Source of the DNA: Candidatus Acetothermia bacterium
Lineage (GTDB): Bacteria > Bipolaricaulota > Bipolaricaulia > UBA7950
Assembly: GCA_003535305.1 (NCBI GenBank)
Contig: DOHL01000161.1
Span: 1-8,614 of the forward strand
DNA length: 8,614 bases
Reading direction: 5' to 3'
In this document: positions 1 through 6,212 of the stretch, one piece after another
Numbering within the stretch: position 1 is the stretch's first letter
How the letters are laid out: each line of letters opens with the position of its first letter
The notes under the pieces: generated by a model
What the model was told of the DNA's origin: nothing
The model's database searches: none
The model's input: only the letters and a program-made list of their open reading frames with translations
Made by a program: the position numbers and the translations under genes

Positions 1-783
1 CTTGACGGTACTCCGCATATTCTTGGCGATGTGCGGGTTCGCCAGGCGCTGACGTACGCGATAGACCGACAGGCGATGGTCGACTATATCTTGCTCGGTT
101 TTGGTGAGGTCGCCAACACACCGATACCTTCTATATCCCCGTTTCACAATCCAGATGTTCGGACATATCAATTCGACCCGGAAAAGGCTGTCGCGTTGCT
201 GCTGGAAGCGGGCTGGCATGACTCAGATGGAGACGGAATAGTCGACAAAGACCATGATGGAGATGGTGTGCGCGAGCCGCTCGAATTTGAGCTTCAGACC
301 AACGCAGGCGATGTGATGCGTGAATCAGCGGCAATAGCCATACAGTCTGATCTTGCCGCGATAGGCGTAACAGTCAACCTGAGGTTTCTGGAACGGTCCG
401 CCTTTCTTGAGAATATGCGGAGGATGAATTTTGATGCAGTAATCTCAGGGTGGCACTTCGGGCGCCTCGCCGGCGTTGATCCCTGGTTGGCCCAGATCTT
501 CCACTCGCGAAATATCGGACCGTTCGCCAACAGGAACCAATACCACAATCCTGTTGTGGATGAACTGCTGGATAAGGCGTATACAGAGGTCGACCTTGAA
601 GAACGCAAACGGCTCTTCAACGAGATCCAATACATTCTCAGCGTAGATCTTCCGTATACCTCCCTCTGGTTTGCAGATTCACTGGTAGCGATATGGGACG
701 TGTTTGGAGGACCTGTTTACCCCACGGCAATAGGGTTATACCATAATTTCGAAGAGTGGTGGATACTCGAAGAGCACCACTGA
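1..783 (+). CDS. ABC transporter substrate-binding protein, family 5 (C-terminal part, 5' end outside window)
   Basis: The reading frame is open from the first base, so this is the last 260 codons of a longer gene; family members are usually 500-600 residues. The frame starts LDGTPHILGD and runs into VRQALTYAIDRQAMV, the conserved hinge segment of SBP_bac_5 (DppA/OppA-like) proteins. The GTG at 31 is an internal valine, not the start. Other family marks are a segment around FDPEKAVALLLEAGW, then DLAAIGVTVNL, NFDAVISGWHFG, and a C-terminal ERKRLFNEIQYILSVDLPYTSLW. In this family the protein captures peptides or other small solutes outside the cytoplasmic membrane and delivers them to the permease pair encoded just downstream. 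An Asp-rich stretch (bases 220-285) has two D-x-D-G-D-G calcium-loop-like motifs. The substrate cannot be told from the sequence. The family call is secure. Confidence 0.93.
   Translation, partial: LDGTPHILGDVRVRQALTYAIDRQAMVDYILLGFGEVANTPIPSISPFHNPDVRTYQFDPEKAVALLLEAGWHDSDGDGIVDKDHDGDGVREPLEFELQTNAGDVMRESAAIAIQSDLAAIGVTVNLRFLERSAFLENMRRMNFDAVISGWHFGRLAGVDPWLAQIFHSRNIGPFANRNQYHNPVVDELLDKAYTEVDLEERKRLFNEIQYILSVDLPYTSLWFADSLVAIWDVFGGPVYPTAIGLYHNFEEWWILEEHH
220..285 (+). other. Tandem Asp-rich calcium-loop-like motif inside the binding protein
   Basis: The encoded peptide contains DSDGDGIVD and then DHDGDGVREPLE. Both have the D-x-D-x-D-G spacing of EF-hand or thrombospondin-type-3 calcium loops, and the second has a glutamate at loop position 12. 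A single, weaker DxDGDG insert after the GW(K/H) motif is, from memory, common in this binding-protein family. Calcium binding is an inference. Confidence 0.5.
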
Positions 784-796
784 GGCAAATAGTATC

Positions 797-837
797 GTGC
801 TCGCTGCATGGCGCCGGCAAGACCATGTAGCGAGCAC
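797..837 (+). repeat. Strong intergenic hairpin between binding-protein and permease genes
   Basis: GTGCTCGCT (797-805) pairs with AGCGAGCAC (829-837). The stem continues through a G-U pair (806/828) and CATG (807-810) with CATG (824-827), giving 14 pairs around a 13-nt loop. It begins 13 nt after the binding-protein stop codon and ends 9 nt before the Shine-Dalgarno of the permease gene. No T-run follows, so it does not look like an intrinsic terminator. Position and form resemble the hairpins between malE and malF and similar gene pairs, which protect the upstream mRNA so that binding protein exceeds permease. That role is inferred here. Confidence 0.75.
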
Positions 838-846
838 TCTGTGAAC

Positions 847-857
847 AAGGAGGTGAT
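847..857 (+). promoter_or_regulatory. Extended Shine-Dalgarno for the TTG-started permease gene
   Basis: AAGGAGGTGAT is an 11-nt match to the complement of the usual bacterial 16S rRNA 3' end. It lies 6 nt before the TTG at 864, which fixes that codon as the start. Confidence 0.85.
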
Positions 858-863
858 TGTCTT

Positions 864-1835
864 TTGGTCGCGTATATCATTCGACGACTGGTACAGATAG
901 TGCCCATAATGGTTGGAATCTCTATCCTTTCGTTCGGCATAATCCACCTGGCGCCGGGCGAGCCGGGGCTGATATTAGTCACAGAGTCGACCTATGTTAC
1001 AGAGGAATTTCTCGCTGCTGAACGGGCTAGGTTAGGGCTGGATCAGCCGATCCATATTCAGTACTTTCGGTGGTTCAGTCAATGGATTCAGGGTGAATGG
1101 GGCCGGTCGATGACCGGCGGTAGGCCGGTGGCAACGCTGATTTGGGAAAGAATACCGATGACAATACTGTTAAGCGCAGCCACAATGCTCTTTATTCTTG
1201 TTCTGTCTATTCCTATAGGAATGATCTCCGCTCTCAAGCAGAACTCTCTTATTGACCATGCAGCGACGGCCGGTGCTTTTGCCGGACTAGCTGTCCCCAA
1301 TTTCTGGTTTGCCATGATGCTGATAATCGTTTTTTCGATCCATTTAGGTTGGCTTCCGGCTGCAGGCGCACGCACGTTGGGAGCGCGTTTCGATTGGTGG
1401 GGCCCGATGGTGTTAGACCGCTTGCGCTTTCTTGTACTACCTGTGTTGACCCTTGGGCTGTCCGGTTTGGCTGGCCTAGTCCGGTATATGCGAGGTGGCA
1501 TGCTGGAAGTGCTAGAGCAAGACTATATTCGAACCGCAAGAGCCAAGGGGCTCGGTGAAAGAATCGTGATCGCCAAACATGCGGCAAGGAATGCGTTGCT
1601 GCCGATCGTGACTATATTGGGTTTCTGGGTGCCGGCACTAATCAGTGGTTCAGCAATAATAGAAGCTATCTTCGGTTGGCCGGGGATGGGACAATTGATG
1701 GTGTTGGCGGTCTTTCAGCGCGATTTGCCGCTCGTTATGGCGGTCAATACAATGGGGGCGGTCCTGATTATATTCGGTAATTTATTGGCTGATGTAGCAT
1801 ATGTTTTCGTTGACCCGCGGGTCAAATACGATTAA
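864..1835 (+). CDS. dppB: Peptide/nickel-type ABC transporter permease, DppB-like
   Basis: This is a complete 323-residue inner-membrane permease, the usual length for DppB/OppB. The start is TTG, chosen because of the 11-nt Shine-Dalgarno at 847-857. Hallmarks are the N-terminal YIIRRLVQIVPIMVGISIL span followed by HLAPGEP (residues 28-34), a large extracytoplasmic loop with LGLDQPIHIQYFRW, and hydrophobic spans near 100-122, 138-162 and 188-208. The EAA coupling loop lies at about 219-245 (DYIRTARAKGLGERIVIAKH, then RNALLP). The end has SAIIEAIFGWPGMGQL and the C-terminal VDPRVKYD signature. In this family the protein forms half of the translocation pore, and the EAA loop docks on the ATPases. 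The next permease gene starts 12 nt downstream, so the two are cotranscribed. The gene symbol marks the family only; the substrate is unknown. Confidence 0.95.
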   Translation: MVAYIIRRLVQIVPIMVGISILSFGIIHLAPGEPGLILVTESTYVTEEFLAAERARLGLDQPIHIQYFRWFSQWIQGEWGRSMTGGRPVATLIWERIPMTILLSAATMLFILVLSIPIGMISALKQNSLIDHAATAGAFAGLAVPNFWFAMMLIIVFSIHLGWLPAAGARTLGARFDWWGPMVLDRLRFLVLPVLTLGLSGLAGLVRYMRGGMLEVLEQDYIRTARAKGLGERIVIAKHAARNALLPIVTILGFWVPALISGSAIIEAIFGWPGMGQLMVLAVFQRDLPLVMAVNTMGAVLIIFGNLLADVAYVFVDPRVKYD

Positions 1836-1847
1836 GAGAGGTAAGAG

Positions 1848-2702
1848 ATGGCTGTTTCTCAATCAGGGCGTTCATGGCGGAAATTCAAACAGAACCGATT
1901 CGGTGTAATGGGGGGAGTGCTATTTATCATTCTGATTCTGATAGCGATCTTCGCCTCTTACCTCGCTCCTAATGATCCTTATCGCGTAAATTTACGCAAC
2001 CGCTTGAGCTCATATAGCCGAGAGTATCCACTCGGCACAGACACCATGGGGCGCTGCGTGCTAAGCAGGCTCATCTTTGGTTCCCGCGTCTCAGTCACAG
2101 TGGGTTTTGTAGTTGTGGGTATCTCGATCGCCATCGGAGGATTGATCGGCATCGTTGCCGGTTATTTCGGCGGGATAGTAGATAGTCTGTTGATGCGCCT
2201 GGTCGATATAGTGATCGCTTTTCCGCGGTTTTTCCTTCTCCTGACCGTCGTTGCGATATTTGAGCCAAGTATATATAACGTGATGATCATCCTCGGAGTC
2301 ACCGGCTGGACCGGTGAGGCGAGAATAATCCGTTCATTGGTCCTATCTATACGGGAACAAGTTTATATTGAAGCAGCACGAGCAGTGGGGGCCAGTAACG
2401 AACGGATAATGGTCCGACATATTTTGCCGAGCACTGTTGTCGTAATAGTGGTTATGGCAACTCTGGGTATAGCCGGAGCGATAATCACAGAAGCTGCGTT
2501 GGGCTTCTTCGGGTTGGGTGTTCCTCCACCAACGCCGAGTTGGGGAAATATGCTCTTTGAGGGCAGAGGAGTATTTCGCAGAGCACAGTGGCTGGTTATA
2601 TTTCCCGGGTTAGCTATATTTATCACTGTGCTGGGAATAAATTTCCTTGGCGATGGATTACGCGATGCTCTTGATCCCCGTCACGTGTTGAAGAAGCAAT
2701 AG
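1848..2702 (+). CDS. dppC: Peptide/nickel-type ABC transporter permease, DppC-like
   Basis: A complete 284-residue partner permease. The ATG is preceded by GAGAGG (1836-1841) at a 6-nt spacing and lies 12 nt after the DppB-like stop. A short cytoplasmic tail (FKQNRFGVMGG) leads into the first span (about residues 20-38). Then come the family motifs: LAPNDPY, HPLGT-like PLGTDTMGRCVLSRLIFGSR (61-80), the MRLVDIVIAFPRFFLLL segment, the EAA loop YIEAARAVGASNERIMVRHILP (about 173-194), ALGFFGLGVPPPTPSWG (217-233) and the closing NFLGDGLRDALDPR. It should pair with the DppB-like protein to form the channel. The two ATPase genes that often follow in dpp/opp operons are absent; an unrelated gene starts 134 nt later. 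The substrate is not deducible. Confidence 0.95.
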   Translation: MAVSQSGRSWRKFKQNRFGVMGGVLFIILILIAIFASYLAPNDPYRVNLRNRLSSYSREYPLGTDTMGRCVLSRLIFGSRVSVTVGFVVVGISIAIGGLIGIVAGYFGGIVDSLLMRLVDIVIAFPRFFLLLTVVAIFEPSIYNVMIILGVTGWTGEARIIRSLVLSIREQVYIEAARAVGASNERIMVRHILPSTVVVIVVMATLGIAGAIITEAALGFFGLGVPPPTPSWGNMLFEGRGVFRRAQWLVIFPGLAIFITVLGINFLGDGLRDALDPRHVLKKQ

Positions 2703-2735
2703 CCATCTGCGTTACTCGGTTTACGTCTTGATCTG

Positions 2736-2814
2736 TGCCGGCGGCGGCAACTCAATATTACTGTCTTTGCGTGATTCAAAAAAGAGGTTTTAGGTGATAG
2801 TGTCTTTACGCAAA
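2736..2814 (+). repeat. Weak inverted repeats in the gap between dppC and the propeller gene
   Basis: TGCCG (2736-2740) and CGGCA (2745-2749) can form a short GC-rich hairpin without a following T-run. Further on, TTTGCGT (2766-2772) is the inverse of ACGCAAA (2808-2814), and TGTCTTTRCG recurs directly at 2762 and 2801. This could be a degraded terminator or a paired operator half-site. No convincing -35/-10 pair was found for the next gene. Low weight. Confidence 0.25.
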
Positions 2815-2836
2815 AAAAAGAAAGATTGAGCTTGTT

Positions 2837-4525
2837 ATGAAAACACAAGTGTTCCCCAGGCAATTATACAGTGCGCTGCTCGTCACTATTATCTCTCTGT
2901 CTCTTTTTCCCTGCATGGCTGCGGAAGCCGTTCCTAAAGGGTGGGCGGATGGTTGGTCGGCTATTCATAAACTCACTATCACCTCGCTCGGTTCAGGGTC
3001 GCCGGCAGTAGTGATCGATTCAACTGATATTTTCCATGTCGTCTTCACAAATCGCTCTGTTACCGAGCATTGGTTTGTTTATAAACAAATTGATGCTGAT
3101 GGCGCTGTATTGCAAAGTCAAGTTATCTATCGCACCCGGTTTGTGCTTTCCAACCCCCAATTGGCGCTCGACAGAAAGAATAACTTGCATCTTGTTTGGG
3201 AAGAGCACCGGCCTGGACATAGGGGAATTTATCATATCCACTTTGTCGGCAATGATCACGATAAAGAAATCCCTAAAGGACAACTGATCAGTTTAGACGC
3301 CAAATATGCAATAGGTCCATCTCTCAGCATTGATAAAACAGGCAATGTTTATATCTTTTGGTCTGATCTGCGGGTTGGAAACTGGGAAATATTCTTTTCA
3401 AAATTGAATTCAAAGGAAATTAAGATAATAGACCAGCAGAGAATAACATACACCTCCACGAAATCATTGCTTCCCACTGCCGTAGTGGATAGCAAAGGAG
3501 AATTACATTTGATATGGAAAGAAGAGTGCCATCTTTCTCAAACAGCGTTTGTATATTATACGATATTAGATGCACAGACAGGCACATCGATCAAAAAGCC
3601 TCGGCGTTTAGGTCAGACACGATTTGCTCGAGAAACACGCGGGCCTCGGTTAATAGCTAATAGAGACAACAATCTATATGTGGTCTGGAACAGAGTCATT
3701 GCCGGCACAGGAGTCCACGAAAAACTGCGCCTCGTTTTAACAGAAATTCTTCCAGGCGGGCGTTTTCAGGCACGTGCAACTATGGGAACCGGGTCAACTC
3801 ACTCGCCATACATCGTCCTTACGCATACAGGGCAGTTTTCCATTGTGTGGGCACAATCCGTAGCAAGGCGGCTATATATTTACTATGCGCTGATAGAGGG
3901 AGAAGGAAACGTGGTTCAACAAGAGACACGGCTCTCAGTAGAGGAATGCGGTGGACGGTTACCTCTTATTTTGGTTGACTCGAATAACAGATTGCATCTC
4001 TTTTGGAAAGATGTTGCCGGGGCAGGGCGATCCCATCTATTATATATGAATACCGTCTCACCGGCCTCGCCGTCGGTATGGGCACATTTAGGGCTGGATA
4101 CAACAAACCCCGCCTATGCAATTATCCAGCTGGGGTTTCATGGGATAACAACAATTGGCGCTGCTTTTATCGCTACCGTGCTGAGCATTCCGGCGATCGC
4201 GCTGACTTTCCTATTCGGCATCTTACTTACGAAATCCGCTTTTGCACGCAGGGTAAGAGGGAGTCAGTTTCTCCTGTTAACTATACTTCTCGTAACGCAA
4301 CTTCTGCTGCTTTCGCTTGTAGGCCCTGCTATGCCTTATCTTAATCTCACTTATCGGTTAGCCACGATTGTGGTCTCCTTTCTGCTCATCGCTCTCTTTA
4401 GAAAAGTGAATACCCTTAACTTATATCAGCCATTACCTATGCTTGCATCGATTTCGCTATGGACGTTTTGGTATTTATTCCATAATTTCATCGTTGTGCC
4501 GACAGAGATGATCCTTCGATTGTGA
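2837..4525 (+). CDS. Exported seven-repeat beta-propeller-like protein with C-terminal membrane domain, unknown function
   Basis: A 562-residue protein that I do not recognise as a named family. The N-terminus (MKTQVFPRQLYSALLVTIIS, then LSLFPCMAAEA) looks like a signal peptide, possibly cleaved near MAA-EA. Residues about 45-410 hold seven copies of a motif with Asp (sometimes Asn or Thr), four residues, a hydrophobic residue, then h-x-h-h-W/F. The repeats start near residues 61, 112, 166, 218, 275, 329 and 381, with cores such as NNLHLVW, GNVYIFW, GELHLIW, NNLYVVW, GQFSIVW and NRLHLFW. Each is followed by a second beta-like strand rich in Tyr and Phe. Seven units of 51-57 residues fit a seven-bladed propeller. 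About four hydrophobic spans follow (437-465, 478-502, 506-522, 534-557). The likely arrangement is an external propeller on a membrane anchor, used for binding or sensing; that role is inference. The Shine-Dalgarno is weak. The stop overlaps the next start. Confidence 0.8.
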   Translation: MKTQVFPRQLYSALLVTIISLSLFPCMAAEAVPKGWADGWSAIHKLTITSLGSGSPAVVIDSTDIFHVVFTNRSVTEHWFVYKQIDADGAVLQSQVIYRTRFVLSNPQLALDRKNNLHLVWEEHRPGHRGIYHIHFVGNDHDKEIPKGQLISLDAKYAIGPSLSIDKTGNVYIFWSDLRVGNWEIFFSKLNSKEIKIIDQQRITYTSTKSLLPTAVVDSKGELHLIWKEECHLSQTAFVYYTILDAQTGTSIKKPRRLGQTRFARETRGPRLIANRDNNLYVVWNRVIAGTGVHEKLRLVLTEILPGGRFQARATMGTGSTHSPYIVLTHTGQFSIVWAQSVARRLYIYYALIEGEGNVVQQETRLSVEECGGRLPLILVDSNNRLHLFWKDVAGAGRSHLLYMNTVSPASPSVWAHLGLDTTNPAYAIIQLGFHGITTIGAAFIATVLSIPAIALTFLFGILLTKSAFARRVRGSQFLLLTILLVTQLLLLSLVGPAMPYLNLTYRLATIVVSFLLIALFRKVNTLNLYQPLPMLASISLWTFWYLFHNFIVVPTEMILRL

Positions 4526-4785
4526 AAGCCCCAACTTCCCCAACTAACATGATGAGAAGCGATACAGACAAAAAGGGTTTAGCCAAATATTGGCACCAAT
4601 ACAAGGCTCTGTTGTCGTTTATCTTGCTGTCTGGTTTAGGATTGTTGCTGATGTTCGTTGTCCTTTTATCGGTTGTTCGTTTCTTTGGGGAAGTGCCGTG
4701 TTTCACTGAACATATTGAGTGGCCTGTGATATGGGGGGCTATCCTCATTCTGGTGATAGGGGGAGCTCTTCTAAAAAACAGATAA
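4522..4785 (+). CDS. Small two-span membrane protein, translationally coupled to the propeller gene
   Basis: An 87-residue open frame starting with GTG inside the overlap GTGA, the upstream stop being the TGA at 4523-4525. A 4-nt overlap of this kind is typical of translational coupling. The protein has a polar N-terminus with charged residues (RSDTDKK), a span near 30-55 (LLSFILLSGLGLLLMFVVLL) and a second near 66-84 (IEWPVIWGAILILVIGGALL), ending in KNR. The link between spans contains one Cys (residue 60). A later start at ATG 4549 or 4552 is possible but has no visible ribosome-binding site. No family is recognised. If real, it probably works with the membrane domain of the propeller protein. 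It may instead be a chance hydrophobic frame, since it is short. Confidence 0.55.
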   Translation: MKAPTSPTNMMRSDTDKKGLAKYWHQYKALLSFILLSGLGLLLMFVVLLSVVRFFGEVPCFTEHIEWPVIWGAILILVIGGALLKNR

Positions 4786-4971
4786 ATTTTGCCGTCGCTG
4801 TACCGATATTATCTGATCTCTATCTAAAACTGTATGAGCCTCGCGCGAAGACGCAAAAAATTACGATGAAGATTAACCGTATCCTCGCCGTAGTTAGAAC
4901 GGAGGTTATCGCCGACCTCAAACCTTTCTTTCCTAACTCCTCATCTTCTTTCCCATTTGCACTCTTCGCGG
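4786..4971. other. Convergent gap between the membrane gene and nadC
   Basis: No gene is supported in this 186-nt convergent gap. A short inverted repeat GAGGT (4902-4906)/ACCTC (4915-4919) is the only hairpin seen, and no clear T-run follows on either strand. The part from about 4920 to 4965 is pyrimidine-rich on the plus strand and shares TTCCTAACT with the nadC-nadA spacer. Confidence 0.4.
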
Positions 4972-5820
4972 CTAACTCATTATTTCTAACGATATATCGA
5001 GCGCTTTAGCAGAATGCGTGAGCGCGCCGATCGAAATCAGATCAACGCCGGTAGCGGCAACAGCGCGGACATTTTCCAGTATAATTCCTCCGGATGCTTC
5101 CACCAGCGCCCGTCCGGCAACTAAGCTTACTGCTTTCTCCATCTCTTCCAAGCTCATATTATCGAGTAAAATGATATCCGCCCCTGCTTCTGCTGCTTTG
5201 CCGGCCTCAGCAGACGTTCTCACTTCGATCTCCACTTGCAGGGTATGCGGGGCCTTGCTTTTCATCTGCTTGATGATCGCCGGAAGGTCCATTCCGGCCT
5301 TATTACAAGCGGTAATATGGTTCTCTTTGATCAATACCCCATCACCGAGACACTTCCGATGGTTCTTGCCGCCGCCGATTATTACGGCATACTTAGCCAA
5401 ATACCGTAGCCCTGGAATCGTTTTGCGCGTGTCAAGGATGCGAGCCTTCGTATCAGCGACAGCAGTTACATATCGGGCCGTCAACGTGGCAATTCCGGAA
5501 AGATGTTGAAGAAAATTGAGCGCCACTCGCTCGCCACTAAGAATGGAGCATAATCTCCCTTCGATAGACGCGATCACTGTTTTTAGGGTAAGACGCGCCC
5601 CATCACTGACTTGGCATTGGAAAGTGAGAGCAGGATCGATCCGGCAGAAGACTTCACGTGCAACGTCGATTCCTGCCAATAGACCTTCTTCGTTAGCGAT
5701 TATCATTCCGCGGCCTGTTAGATCACGCGGAATGAGGCCTGTTGTCGTCACATCGCCCAGCGAAAGGTCTTCGCGCAAAGCACGCTGTACTGCTTCTGTT
5801 GTCTGATAACGTTCCATCAT
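4972..5820 (-). CDS. nadC: Nicotinate-nucleotide pyrophosphorylase (carboxylating), quinolinate phosphoribosyltransferase
   Basis: A complete 282-residue enzyme, normal length for NadC. In this family quinolinate and PRPP are converted to nicotinate mononucleotide, CO2 and pyrophosphate, the third step of de novo NAD synthesis, in the cytoplasm. Motifs in order: LREDLSLGDVTTTGLIP (15-31), GERVALNFLQHLSGIATLT (96-114), DTRKTIPGLRYLAKYAV (130-146), GGGKNHRKCLGD (149-160), LIKENHI (163-169), VEIEVRT (196-202), DIILLDNM (215-222), VEASGGI (240-246) and the C-terminal DLISIGALTHSAKALDISL. Basic and acidic residues of the phosphate and substrate pocket are present (R132, K133, H154, R155, K165, E199, D220). 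An in-frame TGA lies three codons upstream, so the start must be one of the two consecutive ATGs; there is no clear Shine-Dalgarno. It lies downstream of nadA on the same strand, separated by a repeat-rich spacer. Confidence 0.97.
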   Translation of the reverse strand: MMERYQTTEAVQRALREDLSLGDVTTTGLIPRDLTGRGMIIANEEGLLAGIDVAREVFCRIDPALTFQCQVSDGARLTLKTVIASIEGRLCSILSGERVALNFLQHLSGIATLTARYVTAVADTKARILDTRKTIPGLRYLAKYAVIIGGGKNHRKCLGDGVLIKENHITACNKAGMDLPAIIKQMKSKAPHTLQVEIEVRTSAEAGKAAEAGADIILLDNMSLEEMEKAVSLVAGRALVEASGGIILENVRAVAATGVDLISIGALTHSAKALDISLEIMS

Positions 5821-5909
5821 TATTGGTCAGCTGTTAAGAGTCCATAGCCCATGGTCCGTAGTAGGGGCGATTCGAAGGCTCTGTGCCGCCTACGGCTGTT
5901 CGCCCGATA

Positions 5910-5971
5910 ACTGCACGGGGTAAGAGTTCATTGCCCCATGAAGTAGGACTGCACGGGGCAGGAGTTCATTG
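5910..5971. repeat. Two-copy direct repeat, period 38 nt
   Basis: ACTGCACGGGG, then YARGAGTTCATTG, occurs at 5910-5933 and again at 5948-5971. The two 24-nt copies differ at only two positions. The first is followed by CCCC, which can pair with its own GGGG, so the unit can form a small hairpin. The adjoining GGGCGA/TCGCCC block (5865-5905) has the look of a dispersed chromosomal palindrome. Confidence 0.7.
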
Positions 5972-6030
5972 TCTTCGCGCTTTACTTGTGTCACTATCCA
6001 CAACCGCCTGTATTTCCATTTTATACTTTA

Positions 6031-6087
6031 GCATTTTGCATTCTGCAGCTTTACTCAACCTCTCAACTTCCCAGCTTCCTAACTTCA
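6031..6087. repeat. Short tandem arrays: three GCA-heptads and four pyrimidine-rich octamers
   Basis: Heptads GCATTTT, GCATTCT and GCAGCTT sit at 6031-6051. Octamers CAACCTCT, CAACTTCC, CAGCTTCC and TAACTTCA sit at 6056-6087. The copies are degenerate but the registers are unbroken. The minus (transcribed) strand is purine-rich over the octamer part. Confidence 0.6.
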
Positions 6088-6105
6088 TTGACCTCCGGTC
6101 AATGA
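6085..6105. repeat. Perfect 9-bp hairpin with 3-nt loop in the nadA-nadC spacer
   Basis: TCATTGACC (6085-6093) and GGTCAATGA (6097-6105) flank the loop TCC. No T-run follows on either strand, so it is not a classical terminator. It could stabilise or process the nadA-nadC message, or be an operator; there is no direct support for either. Confidence 0.65.
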
Positions 6106-6147
6106 CGCGATACTGAATTACTTTAGATCTTGGACCTTTCTTTCTTC

Positions 6148-6199
6148 ACCCATAACCCATCACCCATCACCCCTTACCCCTTAGTACCCATTACCCATC
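6148..6199 (-). repeat. Heptad array with seven G-runs on the transcribed strand (possible G-quadruplex)
   Basis: Plus-strand heptads ACCCATA, ACCCATC, ACCCATC, ACCCCTT and ACCCCTT, a 3-nt break, then ACCCATT and ACCCATC. On the minus strand, in the nadA-nadC mRNA sense, this gives seven runs of three or four G with 3-6 nt between them, which satisfies the usual four-run quadruplex rule several times over. It begins 13 nt after the nadA stop codon. A structural or regulatory role is inference. Confidence 0.65.
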
Positions 6200-6212
6200 A
6201 TCTTCTTCCTTT

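Larger units (their letters stand above)
5821..6212. other. Repeat-rich 392-nt spacer between nadA and nadC
   Basis: No gene is supported here. Reading from the nadC side, the spacer contains an imperfect palindromic block with GGGCGA (5865-5870) and TCGCCC (5900-5905), a direct repeat of period 38, heptads of the GCATTYT type (6031-6051), four octamers (6056-6087), a perfect 9-bp hairpin (6085-6105), and a CCCAT-rich heptad array (6148-6199). The region is expected to be transcribed with nadA-nadC on the minus strand unless nadC has its own promoter. The patchwork of short tandem units looks like accumulated simple-sequence DNA. Confidence 0.7.

Noticed and set aside
2837..2936. Lipoprotein signal for the propeller protein
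   Set aside because: The only cysteine near the signal (SLFPCMAA) is preceded by Phe-Pro, which does not fit a lipobox; ordinary signal-peptidase cleavage is more likely.
4902..4919. Intrinsic terminator between convergent genes
   Set aside because: The stem is only 5 bp with an 8-nt loop and no T-run follows on either strand.
4719..5009. Plus-strand 96-codon open frame
   Set aside because: It overlaps both the small membrane gene and the 3' end of nadC, has no ribosome site, and its sequence looks like low-complexity translated spacer.
5018..5806. Two plus-strand open frames (5018-5509 and 5516-5806)
   Set aside because: They lie opposite nadC, whose full set of family motifs is on the minus strand; their translations have no recognisable domain.
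5883..6116. Plus-strand 77-codon open frame in the nadA-nadC spacer
   Set aside because: It consists of translated tandem repeats, so an open frame there carries little weight; no ribosome-binding site.
5861..6199. CRISPR array in the nadA-nadC spacer
   Set aside because: The repeats are of several unrelated kinds with periods of 7, 8 and 38 nt, and there are no equal-length unique spacers.
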